Source: Urechis unicinctus
Lineage: Eukaryota; Annelida; Polychaeta; Xenopneusta; Urechidae
NCBI GenBank assembly: GCA_034190875.2
Contig: CM067343.1
Location: 24,511,942 to 24,575,941, forward strand
DNA: 64,000 nt
Direction: 5' to 3'
How positions within the stretch are numbered: position 1 is the stretch's first letter; the number at the start of each line of letters is the position of its first letter. A model generated the notes under the pieces. It did no database searches, was not told where the DNA came from, and saw only the letters and a program-made list of their open reading frames with translations. A program made the translations under genes and the position numbers. Of this stretch, positions 36,318 through 48,760 are shown piece by piece.

Positions 36318-39300
36318 ACTCATATCAAACAAAAATAATACTTACATAGCCAACCAGGAGGAGTTAGCTATTATTTAAAAGTACTTATCAGACGCTTTCG
36401 ACGACGCCCCTTTGCTACAATTCTCATACAACTGGTGTTTGTTGGGTTTCGTCATTCACGCAACGGACTTGGTAAACGCATTATGGACCTCGCTAGTTGT
36501 TTTATTTTAGGTACCTCATGTTTGTGAGCCTTTTGTATCATGTAATATTAGCAAAGAGCTCAGAGGTACGATATGAGAGCTAAGTCCGATTACCAACGCA
36601 ATGAATGTGCAAAGATATGAAACACATGCCCGTCGCCAGGCAGCGCTGCCCTAACAATCATCATAAGCACATATTTCTGATGATACAAATTATCGGAGAC
36701 CTGCTCATGCGATTTATGGTGAAGATACCGCGTCTTCGGAGACACAATGGCAAAGCTGCACGCCGCTCACAAGTGGCGTGTTCACCCTTTTTGTCTGGCG
36801 GAGGCACGAGTGACCTCTATAAGTATCTTGATATTAGTGCCTGCCATCATAATTGCACCCACAAGCGGTGTAAATATTGTATTTGATGATTTCGCATAAC
36901 ACGGTCATTAAGAGTGCCAATCAACATAACAAGAAGCATCTGCACCCAATAGTTTTTTTTTATTAAAACACAATGACTTTCTGATCAATGACTCATCTCA
37001 AAAAGGTACAAATATTCATATAGGTGAATAAAATATGTTCGAATATGTTATGCCGCGAATAATAACAATATTTGGTGTCAGTTTCTTAACATTAACTCAA
37101 TATATGCAATTGACGGGAATGAACAAATCAGCCGAGGACTCCTGTTTAATAAAGATGTTATGATAAGATTGGTTGTTGGGTTGAACTATTGGCAAATGGC
37201 ATTCTAGTAATATGCATAAGTATAAATAAATCACCTGAGGTCGATTTCTGCTGAACCGAGAAACAAACGGTTGCTTAACGTTTGGAAAAAGCAACCACTG
37301 GTTCAGTATATCAAAGAAATGGACGTGAGCTGCTGATGCGATTATATACAATGCACAGTGTACATGTTTATAGACGTAGGTAGAACTCTTGTGACTGGTT
37401 ATGCACACGAAGCAATATTATAATGCGCCATTCTATTTCGAATATAACTTATGTATCTGACCATGGCGGTCTATTTGAATGGCTTGGCTTGGCAATAGAT
37501 TGTTAGTCTTTGATTAAGGTCATTTTATGGACCTTTTAATTTAGCTCTTATGACCAATACAGTCTTTGATTAATGAGGAATGCATAATTGATAACACGGC
37601 TGATACATACAAATCTATTGACCCTGGTCGAAAAGAAATTTTTCTTTCATTTGTTAATTGTTTGAGAAATTGTGCCCTGAGAGTACCACTCTGATGTACC
37701 AGGTACCCGGAATAAGCGCGTGTTAAGGAGTTCGAACACCTCCTGTGATTTGTCCATGGCACCTTGAGCATCCCTGCAGCACAGCGATTATTCGCTTTTG
37801 AAGGGTTGGTGTCGATTTCTAAGGGCCTTTGTATATGATCGGTTCTAACTGCAATAGTTTTTACTAAAACAACAGATCATTCACATCTCCTCCCCATATG
37901 CCAATCTTGGCATCCACCATCACAGCCTCATGACATATAATTACATTTCATGTTTCCTCAGAGCAGGGTTTACACAATTGATCTTGAGACATATACACAG
38001 CAATGACAAAGCACCAACAGCCAATTCAAAATGGTTAACCAGTCTGCCAGGCATTTATTCGCCACGAAAATACCCAATGCCACACGCCAGTACCTGTAAA
38101 CAGGTATGATGATTAAGCCTACACATTGGACAGTAGGACGGATTGACGTGGCATTAGTTATGGGGTTATCGACGGAGAGCAGATGAGTCAGGCAGTAGCC
38201 TAACTAACAGACCAACATGCTGGCAGTACGATTTTAAATCTGGTTGTTTAAAACATACACAATTATATGAAATCAGCAGAAGTAGTGAGAATGAATTTTT
38301 GGTTGTATCACTATTTATTGCAGTTGATAGGTAAAAAAGATAATTTTATTGCTAAGAGACCAAAATCATTTTGCATTTTCGCTTGGTACCCAAAGCGATT
38401 AGCATTGGCAATACTTTGTTAACGGGATAAGAAACTGTTCGGTATGGCATAAAGCTATAGGCGGGTCTTTGAATTTCTGCTAGCAAATACCTGCGGTTCT
38501 ACATTGGCTTAAGTATAACCTACAAATGTCGCCCTATAAATTATATATCGCTACTTATGGGCCAATAGACATAATTGGGATATTTCATAATTGTCTTTAA
38601 GCCATTAAGATTAACAAGCATGATCAGCTCCGGGTTTTGGTACAGTGTAAAATAACATTACTAACCCTGTGTCGCCCGCACTAGTAATATATCCAATTAT
38701 TGTGGATCAAGAAAGAATTAAAGCAATGGAAGCTTATAGCGCTTTTCAGATAGACGAGTACCCAAAGAAATCTGTGTCACACATCATGGCAGGGTTTTGA
38801 ACAAAAATGTGGCTTGACTGCTCTGTGAAATTGGCCTTCATCTTAATAAAATTTTGCTCCTACATATATCCTGCTTGAAGCACTGATTATTCGTAAAGCA
38901 ATTTCCGTTTTAGAATAAACAAAGTCTTCTGTAATTGCTAGGCTCTGGAATGTGATTTTCTAGCTAACGGAACAATTTACTCCCCTACCGAGAAAAACAA
39001 TAGGCACTTCACAAAATGATTTTGGGCGACATTGGATTCAGGCACTGCTTTAACAATCAGACAAAAAAACTTAATACAACACGTAGCTGCAATCAATCAA
39101 TGTGCTTACATATATGACCAAATGTAAATATGATAGCCAATCACTAATATCAATTTTAATGTAACATGCTATTACAAGTACTCAAACCTATAAGCTAAAT
39201 ATGTCATGCCAAAGTGACAAGTCATAGAATATAGTTAACATAACATGATACAGCTGAACACGTCTTGATGTTGCTATCAGGGATCTAGTTACATTTATGT

Positions 39301-39436
39301 AGAGTGCTTTTGTTTTCATACAAGACCTTTAACATATTCAGTGATATTTTGCGGTAAATTGCGGCTTCCTCCAGTGTTATTTTCAGCTTTGAACCAATAA
39401 ACATATCTAGCAGATAAGTGTTTTCCATCATCCGTT
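36318..39436. repeat. 3' flank of phosphatase unit 3 (duplicated with 20.9-24.1 kb)
   Basis: Non-coding DNA collinear with the flank of unit 2. At about 36528-36545 it carries the uninterrupted site corresponding to the hAT insertion of the other copy. No exons or RNA genes are recognised, and no clear AATAAA was found close to the stop codon at 39437. Confidence 0.65.
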
Positions 39437-42400
39437 TTAGATATTGCCATAGGTGTGGAATCCGGACAAATAGCATTTTGCCAATTCGTGCAAAAATTTA
39501 TACTGCTCCTGAAACAAGATGTTGACACCATTATTGCAAAATATAAAGGAACTTTTAAGCTACAGCGCATCTTACGACAGTTAACATACCAGCGAACTGA
39601 TAGCCTGTGGTTGTCTGGATGTTACGTAGCGAGCTGCAAGCATCACATCCACTTCTTGCTCTGCTTTCAGTAAGTCCAGCATGAAGCAACAGGCTGCAAA
39701 GAGACCACTCCGCTCGGCCCCATCCCTGCAAAAGAATGTGGCAGAGGAATGGAAATGCCTCCAAAATACCGTCTGATATTTATGTTAGAAACTGTTAATA
39801 ATCGTGATGCATACATGCAGTGTACCACAACAGCGCCTCTAGTTTGCTTGAGTCGCCATTCTGTCACTTTGTCGATCATATCAATGAAGTCATCAGATCG
39901 AGGTGGAACTTGCTCGTGACTGGGCCACCCAAGCAACTGGAAATGACGCACGATCCGAGGCTCCTCGCTGGGCTAGAAATGTAATCCAAATTTTACTCTA
40001 ATTAAACAATATTACGGAATATGAAAGTTGGTTATAAAATGATGTTATCTTTTTAAATGAGACAAGCGGCTATAATTTTGCTAATATAAAAATGAGAGCG
40101 TTTAATAGAACAAACTTATATACTGTCGTACAAAAATGCATTGAGGCCATATTACACAATATATTTTACATTTTCAAAGTATATTGAAGCGATGTTATTA
40201 CCACTCGGCGAATTTTGGACACGTTCAATGTGCGGATGACAATGTTGGGATTCCTTGATCTTTCCGAGCTCACGTGCTCAACATGTATCGGCCCATGAGT
40301 CTTCTTTCCCAGCTCGTCATTCACTATGTACTCAGGATTTGCCTGATTCAAACACAAGCTGTTACAATAGTTTGTTATGTGATTATCATTGAATAGAAAT
40401 TTGCAGGTTCAAAATAATTTTGAAAGTCTCAGAGCCCAACACAATAACGACGCAGAGTTTTATGGAATGGCGCCAGGCAACGGATTTATGTTATTTATCT
40501 TACCCCGTTCAAAACAAACATGGGTACATTCAACCCTTAGTTTACATATTGCGATGAATAATAGAATCCACTAGGATACATCAATTGCACTTAGTTGCAA
40601 TTTCTAACAAAATATCTCACATTCGTATAGACAGCATTGATGTAGTCATCACCCTCCGAATAAGGTGTGGATAAATACAGACGATGTCTTTCAACTGAAA
40701 GCACATGCATATGCATCACATTTAAAATGTCATGTGACGTTACATGTTATTCCATCCTCTGTATATAATAAGTGGACATTGGATGTCATCTCCACGTTAG
40801 AAACACTAATTTTAATGAAGTGACCTGGGAAAACATCTGGTGACCGGCTCGTTTCCATATTGGCGGCTTTTGCGGGAGAGGTTTCTTCTTGTGGTTTGTA
40901 TTTACACATTACCTGTGCAGAAACCATCCTAAAGTTACAATACATCGAAGTTAAGCCTTGTTGTGTACACAAAGCTAATCAATCAAAAAGAACCATCACC
41001 TCATACTCTTCTTGCAGTGGGTGTTGGTTTGAATATATTGTATCATGGAACTTCTTGTCATGCTGAGCAATAAACAGAGCAATCGGTATTCCAGTTTCTC
41101 CTATGTGAGTTTCGATTCCTTCCAAGACCGCATCATACAGAAACTTGTATTGGTTCTGCCAAGTACAAATTAGCACCAATATGTACTGTTGCTTCCATTG
41201 CCTAATATGCAACTACATAAATGTGTGTGATTGAGGATGTGCTTGCGTTTACATTCATTATCGTTCTAGCTTCACAAAGTAGTACTTAAATACTATGTAT
41301 CAATCAATGCAAATGACATGCATATGATCTTTTGTACTTATGCATGTTTTTGCATGCACCTCCTCACCGCTGTTTGCACCATGTTCATCCTCTGTGTCCT
41401 CAGACGATAAACACACAAAAACACGTCGACCTGGCTTTCACGCTTGGCCTGATTCAGCAGGTAATCCAGTGCAATGTAGGTCCCTGTCCGACCAACACCA
41501 GCGCTGTGTAGTGGTGGTAACAAATTCAATATATTATTATATGAGCGATGTAAAGAAGGATTTTTCGTCAATTTGGTGCATTTTGCTTCCATTTTGTTGC
41601 TTTCTTTCATGCTATTGGGAGCAGCAAGTCATCGATAATTATTCGATAAAGGCACATGGAAGCACTCTGCAAAATTATTCAAAGAAATAGCGATCCTGCC
41701 CAGTTACTACGCATGCACATCTTTATATTTTCCTAGTATTATCATTCATTCATGTGTTGTAACGTCAACTGCGTGTCATATATCGGTTAAAATTTACGTC
41801 CCCATAAATATATATAATCGAACTTTACAAAGACCTTAAACATTGCTGGGGTCACCGTTTGGATTTATCAGATGTCATTTCTATACGGAGGGAATCGGTG
41901 GATGAATGATTTTCAAAATAAAATATCGATGATTTTTGATGAAATGCATTTTTGATGTCCAATACAATGATAGACTAGCTTCCCTTCATGAAAACTACAG
42001 TGTTATATAGACTTATAATACAGACATTGTGATGCACTGTAGGTACGTACCTGCAATGTACAATCAGCGGACCTGTTACCTCAAATGACATACGGGACAC
42101 TGTTCCTCTGAAGGCCAGCAGAGGGAAGTTATCTTCAGGGCATTTCTTGTCTTCCCATGCAAGGAAATGGAGATGGTGGACCTCTCGTTCCTCGCCCTAA
42201 AAAAAAAATTTGAAATATATTTTTCGATTGAGTACCTAATTTATATGCTACCTATGCTAATTAATTGCCTGTACCTTGTGCAAAAGACGAAGTCTCCTGT
42301 AGGAATAGTCTGCATGGACTTCGGAAAGAATCAATTCGACATTGAAAGGTCCACATGACATCCTTTTATCGTCTTTTTTGTCATCCGGCCAATACTGCTC

Positions 42401-45400
42401 ACACTTTTTCTGAATTCAGAATACATATCGTTCATGAAGATCGTGACATCAGATCCGTTATGATGCTGTTGGCTGGCCAGCGCAAGAGTTTAACAATGTC
42501 ATTCTGATGCGACTAAATCGAAATACCTTGCCTCCTTCGACCAGCTGTGTCAGCATCACTATTCGGTTAGAACGTTGTTGCCATATCATGGACCAGAACG
42601 CAACTAGAGTGTCCTTTGTTGGGCCTGACGTCATATCAATACCAAACACCAATTTGCAATAATTTTAGAATGCTATCGATCTTTGTCTTAAAGATTGTTG
42701 ACATCGATCCAATATATTGTTTGAATTCCAGTCGACCGAATCAACAGAATGCATCAGCTCACCCTGTGTGGCTATGTAGTGTTGGGCTTGCTTTGGATAT
42801 CCCTGGTCATTGAAAAACTTCGGTTTAATAATTTTATAATGTACATAAAATTACCCTCGGCAAATTGGCTTATTCAAAAACAGAAATAGTACTTACCACT
42901 ATATAACTTGCATTGATGTAGTCAGAACCGTTCAGTTCTTCGGTAGTGTCCAACTTAACACGCGTTTCGTCAACTGAAAATTGTTAGTTTGAGATAAACA
43001 AAGGTTCAATGGAAAATACGCCATATCTAATGCAGCTGGAGACCAACTCACAAGGCTGTATGTTCTTAAATCGATTCTTGATGAGATTCGCCTGTGAACG
43101 ACCAACGGTGCGAAGCTTGAAGTCAATCCCTGGTAAATCCTAGGTCCAATGCAAAATGCACCACTACATTGATTTATTCATCACTTATGTTAACGGATCA
43201 GTAGGTGTTGAGCAATGCGTTAAAATGCAAGCGATGGTATGTGTACTATTCGTACTTACATCAAACTCTCTCTCAAACCCATTCGTGATATCCTTCTTCC
43301 CGTCTTTGGTCTTCATGGCCTGAGGTATTGGTTGGGACAGTTCAGTGATATACGCCTTCAGACGAGCCAATGATATCGGGGCATTTGTACCTGACTGCAT
43401 GGATCTCTTTAGAGAGGGCGCTGAGATTTTCACCATGGCACTGATAGGTTGTGAACTTGTGGTAGGCCGTTCACTAGTCGTATCTGATGGAGCATTAAAT
43501 TCTTGTGTCGTTTGTTGTGAGGAGGTGCAGCTTGGTGCTGTTTGCAATGTCGGTGTAGTCCGCGGTTTGGCAGGCACTTCAGGCTTATTTACCGGACCCA
43601 CGACGCCTACGGGCTTGTCAATTGACGCGTCCGATACTAAACAACACAAACAAATAATAACCAAACCACAAGGATTCTCTTGAAGAACGTAGTACCTGCC
43701 TCTCCCATTTATATAACCTGACAGAAATCTTAATAACAAAGATGATTCTTACAACGATTGGTACCGGGCCGACTGTCTAACTCTTCCATTGTGGATTTTG
43801 GAGTAGATCTTTGCCGTCTGTAAAAATGACAAATAAAGCCAAAATTTGATCATTTCATGGCTGCCTACTGATGTAAGTTGCCGAATACGATAAACCATGT
43901 ACATCCATGGTCATTGGCATTGCATGTGGTAATTTTAATCATTCAATGCGTGCGTGAAGTCTCACAACGTAACCTGAGGCAGATGACAACAAAGGCGACA
44001 CCAGCGGTCAACACCAGGAAGCCTGCAATCACGGGGCCAGCTATAATGCCTACATTTGAGTTACTTTTGGAGTTTCCACCTAATCAATCAAAAACAAACA
44101 AAAGGCACTTATTTATATAAGGCAGCTGTTATAATTTACGGCGTACCAAAGAATATGTTTTGGTATGCTGGTCCCTGTGACCATATGATGACAATTTACA
44201 AACAACACTAACAAGGTATCTTGATCCCCAAATGAAATGATTGCACTCATTGTAAAAAAAATGTACCCTGATTAAACTCCGCTATGGTGGTTAGTGGGTG
44301 TGTTTTTTGCTCTGAAACAGTATTGAGTAATATAGAGCTATTATAAATGGCGTTGAAAATGACTTCAGATTGATTTCCAAATTGACGTGGGACCAAAGGA
44401 AAAAAACTATTCCCTCCATGACATGCCTATTAAGGTAACACTTCTGATCACTGATTCAGAAGGGATTAGTTCGTTATTCATAATGGGAACCATAACCTCC
44501 CAAACTCCGGCTGCATCTTGATCCCCCAAAAAAAATATTTGGTCAATTGTAAAAAAGAGAAAATATACCCTGACTATCCTCGATGGTGGTAGGTGGAGGC
44601 GTTTTCATCGTGCTCTGCTCTGAAACATTATTTATTAATGTAAGTATAATATGCGTTGAAAACAAATTTCACTTTTGTTTGATGGTCAAAATTGGCATCA
44701 TTTCCAAATCGAAGTGGGACCAATGAAAAAAAACTCTTGTCTCTTTGACATACCTATTATAGTAACACTTCTGGTTTCTGATTCAGACGTTATCTGTTCG
44801 TTATTCATCACGTGGACCTTAACATCCCAAACACCATATGTGACGTTAGTTATACTGGTGCTGATGGACGTAGCGGGATTAATAACGTCATGCGTCATCC
44901 AATCGTCTGTTGTGTTGGGTTTGTACCAAACCACGACGGAGGAGATGCTGTCACATCCAGAAGACGTCGCCTGATGAAAGACATTGTAAAGAAAGATGTT
45001 TTGTTGAAGTTGGTGGGTGAATTCACAATGCATCACATCTCCAATAGGTCAAGACGGGACTTCTTAACGACTAACCTTCCAAACTACATGCAACCTGATT
45101 GACTCCACATCGTCGGAGAATGTCAGCCTCAACACGGGATCGGGAGCTGACAACAAATCACCGGGAATGAAGCAGACCAAGAATATAAAAACATTTTGTC
45201 CACGATTCAAAGATAAGTACATAAATATTGGGCTATATATAGCGTACACTGTTTACTGTACATAGTTTAGACGCATGAAATGTTAACTTGATTAACTAAC
45301 TTCGCATTAGCTTATTATGTGTCCTTACAAACGCACGTTGTCTTGACCTCCACTTCACATGTCGGCGATGAGGATATATCGAACAGGTCGCCATGTTTTC

Positions 45401-48400
45401 TGTACACACCCACACCCAGTATGTAATGTGTGTTATAATGCAATCCTCTGATGATGGCGCTGTACTCACTCACGCCAGGTACGTGAGATAGATTGGGTCC
45501 AGACAGGTACTGAGGGTCACTACTGGCTCTGTATTGGACCTGGTAGCCATAGTACTGAGCCAGGTTTGATGCGATATCGTCATCAGGTCCCCATGTCACG
45601 TTGATATGTGTAGCGTTCACACCTTCTGTTGATGGGGTCGCATCAAATTCCACCTCATCTATATGAATAGTAACAGTTGGACAGAACATAAAACGTCTGT
45701 TGGGACTATATTCAACCTTATAACATGATCTGTGATAGATAGTACAGTACTCCTAATCAACTCATTAATGATAGATAATGTAACACACAAACTCATATAA
45801 CCTTGTCAACGGATGTAAGCAAACCAATGAATTGTGTGAATTTATTTAATTATACCATATTGTTCCAATTCTTAGAGCTATGTTGTACTCACAGATGAGC
45901 GTGTCACATTTCCCACCAATATACCAGGGTTGACATCCGTCAGGACATAGTCCAGTCACGTGATCACATGTCATGTAACCTCCTTTACAGTGAATATCAG
46001 AGCAGGAAGACATACAGTTGATCCCGTAACGTCCTGCATCACAAGCTGAAGCAAATCTACAGGATAAGCCGATCTAAGATACAAAGGTTTTTCCCCAATG
46101 AGATATGAAGCTGGGTAGAATCTTACGTTAACTGAATATTTAAGCACAACACATCAAGCACATATCACGCAATAACCCGTTTAGTTGCATTCGTAGATTT
46201 AACTAACTTAGACATTGGGGTGGTTCAGATCCAGAGCAATTGCTGCATCCAACCAAGTCATCGCAGTCCGTGAGACACCTCGAGCAATCTAGGATAAAAA
46301 GCAATACATGTTCGTAAATGCAAATTATAAAATGCACTGAAAGAGTTGTAACATTAGATGTGACCAATAATACTCTTTAATAACATTAACATTTTCCTTA
46401 ACAGAGATTGCTTGATCTAAAAATCAACAATCTTTAACAACTCACCAACTGTGATAACTTCATAGCCCATCACAACCACCTCGCATATATTGATAATGTG
46501 TGGGTCGCGACCGCCGACTCTCTGCATACTGACGTAGCGACCGATGGTTATAGAGGTACATGTCAGTGTAACGCTGCCTCCAGCCGGAACACTACCAGGG
46601 TAGTAGAGGCATAAGGGGTTCATATTGATATCACTGCTGTTGCCAACATGGATGGAGAAGTTTCCTGTACGGTCTGCGTCTAAAACAAATCATGTATGTG
46701 TATGTATGTATGTATGTATGTATGTATGTATGTATGTATGTATGTATGTATGTATGTATGTATGTATGTATGTATGTATGTATGTATGTATGTATGTATG
46801 TATGTATGTATGTATGTATGTATGTATGTATGTATGTATGTATGTATGTATGTATGTATGTATGTATGTATGTATGTATGTATGTATGTATGTATGTATG
46901 TATGTATGTATGTATGTATGTATGTATGTATGTATGTATGTATGTATGTATGTATGTATGTATGTATGTATGTATGTATGTGTAAAGAATCTGATGCAAT
47001 CCCTTTTCCGATGCACATCCATGCAAAGATTATTATGCACCAACTTACTCTGTTCATCTTTTCGATTGAATATAGTTATGCTGTAAATTTGATGATTTTC
47101 TTGAAGGTCCACGCTCCACCAAGCTATTTTTCCACCTACAGCTGTATGGGCGCAGGTTGCCTCGTGTTCGCTCTCTGTTGACGGTAGCTTGCCGTCTACA
47201 GAATGATTAGCATACCACTTGCCATACACTCCTTTCTGGTTTACCACTTTGTGGAGGGCTACATTTCCTGATACCAGACCCATATAATGTATATTGATTG
47301 ACAGTCGAGCGCACACTGCTACTTAAATATGCAATTTAAACAAAGAAGGGCTATTGTGTCACCGATTCTACATCCGGGTCCTCGCCAGTCAAACCTGGTC
47401 TCGTTACCAACAGGTCGTGGTTGCCCATATCTGCATCCATTAGGACATGAGCCAGTCTGGTTGTCACATGGAACATTGTCCACGCAGTTACAAGGAAATA
47501 CACAGTCACTTGAGCCCCCGTAAATGCACTCCGTTCCTGAAAGATAATGCAGACTATCAGCGCTCACAACATCAAGTATCACTCTCATAATGTGATGGGT
47601 GTATCTGCGTAAGTCATCTTCAAACATATTAACTGTTTCAGTTTTTGCAGTAAGTTCACTGAAACATAACAATAAATGGATTCCAACCCCTTAACGATCG
47701 TTCTATGCTAGCTCGGTGTTAAGATTCATTACCCTGTGGGCCAACTTCAGGCAGCTTACCAACATTCTGTGACGAGAAGTTTTAATTTCAAAACAATTCT
47801 ATTGTGATAAAGTGATTAAGTCCCAGAGATAATTCACAAGTGCATTAAATAATACTTCTTGTGTCAGGGACTCTAGATTTAGGTCTTCGATAGTCACTTT
47901 CAAGTCACGGATAGTGTTTGATTGTTTAAACTTTGTTATCTGCTTACACCGTGTCATAGTCGACAGCTGGCAGTGGCGTCGCGTTCTGTTAGGGGCTTTA
48001 TTATTTAAACGAAAGTCAAAAATAGCTATTCTAGAATACTTTAACTGTTTCGGAAGTGCAACAAACTTACCTGTAATATTCTATTCAAATCTGTACTATG
48101 ATATGGATTATAATTAATACGTCAAGCTTTACACATGTCAATAACCTGAAATGTCTGCAAATAATAACTGAGTACTTAGACAGATTATTATGTCTAGAAC
48201 GCAATGGTATTTCTTAAACTGATAGATTCCTTGATTCTACGAGAGGGTTGCACTTATGTTAATTTACTCTTGCTGTTTTAAAACGTAACTAGATACTACG
48301 GGTTTGATAATTCACTCTTTTTGGGGTTAATCTATCGGTATCTTAGCTCTTTTACAAATTCGTTCCTGATCTGTGATGCGCAATGTGAGTGCGAATGAAG

Positions 48401-48627
48401 ACACAATTACAGAACGCTTTAGATAATAAATCGATTAAGGACAAATATATGTTCCGCCTGGTATTATAGTTAATCGGGAAGAGCCGCTTTGATGATACAA
48501 GATTGGTTTATTTAGGGACAGGTATCAGTTATAGATATTCGGTATAGAAAGTTCACTAACCTCCCGCCAGATGGTTCTGTAACACGAATATAGCGACAAT
48601 ATAGCATGTAACGTTGACGGCAGCCAT
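39437..48627 (-). CDS. Receptor-type tyrosine phosphatase, unit 3: EGF-FTP lectin-EGF-FN3-FN3-TM-D1-(truncated D2)
   Basis: Twenty-six exons join in frame, 1,212 aa: 48627-48561, 47536-47363, 47267-47049, 46679-46446, 46288-46208, 46045-45893, 45658-45329, 45146-45076, 44970-44754, 44079-43974, 43817-43753, 43636-43260, 43139-43052, 42973-42897, 42802-42763, 42624-42527, 42409-42275, 42196-42051, 41503-41368, 41155-41000, 40912-40825, 40694-40621, 40342-40202, 39972-39815, 39725-39590, 39508-39437. Order: signal 1-22, EGF to 80, FTP lectin 81-231 ([28 protein letters not shown]), Cys-rich to 258, EGF to 309, two FN3 to 515, TM about 526-549, D1 about 699-985, D2 about 1020-1212. D1 keeps KNRF, WED858-860, HC892SAGVGR and QTANQY. 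D2 has WPS and HCMDGAER but lacks one 45-codon exon. Family role: it would bind glycans or ligands outside the cell and dephosphorylate phosphotyrosine inside. This is the only D1 in the window with its cysteine. Confidence 0.9.
40440..40545 (-). pseudogene. Scar of a deleted D2 exon
   Basis: In units 1 and 2 a 135-bp exon (8429-8295 and 25872-25738), encoding the [17 protein letters not shown] segment, lies here. In unit 3 only the last two codons AACGGG, the GTAAGAT donor and the downstream intron remain (about 40500-40513). The acceptor, the rest of the exon and adjoining intron are gone. Flanking intron sequence aligns on both sides. Confidence 0.85.
44220..44750 (-). repeat. Intronic partial copy of the second FN3 exon
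   Basis: Between the real FN3b exon (44970-44754) and the TM exon (44079-43974) lies a second 3' half of that exon at about 44530-44440. It is open ([13 protein letters not shown]) with a GCATGT donor, preceded by the same intron sequence. It is equivalent to the tandem units at 12290-12930. Skipping it leaves the main transcript in frame. Confidence 0.65.
46691..46981. repeat. (TATG)n satellite in the FTP intron
   Basis: About 290 bp of perfect TATG between the two lectin exons of phosphatase unit 3. It begins only about 10 bp upstream of the 46679 exon acceptor and could influence splicing. Confidence 0.97.
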
Positions 48628-48760
48628 AGCTGGAATGGCGACTGTTCACGATAGCTGTTCGCTGTAACGTAACCGTTACTTCCTGGTTATAACTGTACAC
48701 AATTGCCAAGTGAAACGAATCAGTTCAATATGCGATGGGAAAAGTTTTATAAGCCCATCT
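48628..48760 (-). promoter_or_regulatory. Putative promoter of phosphatase unit 3
   Basis: Upstream of the start ATG at 48627 the minus strand holds TTATAAAA at about 48744-48752, 120 bp before the ATG. A block resembling ACAATTGCCAAGTGAAA at about 48700 is conserved before other leaders (19370, 33890, 62720). This suggests a duplicated core promoter. The TATA-like box is not shared by all copies. Confidence 0.3.

Noticed and set aside
47049..47316. Start of the lectin exon at a Met before GLVSGN
   Set aside because: The residues MGLVS are intronic: the acceptor CTGGTATCAG lies inside that string and gives the correct phase with the preceding EGF exon, in all copies.
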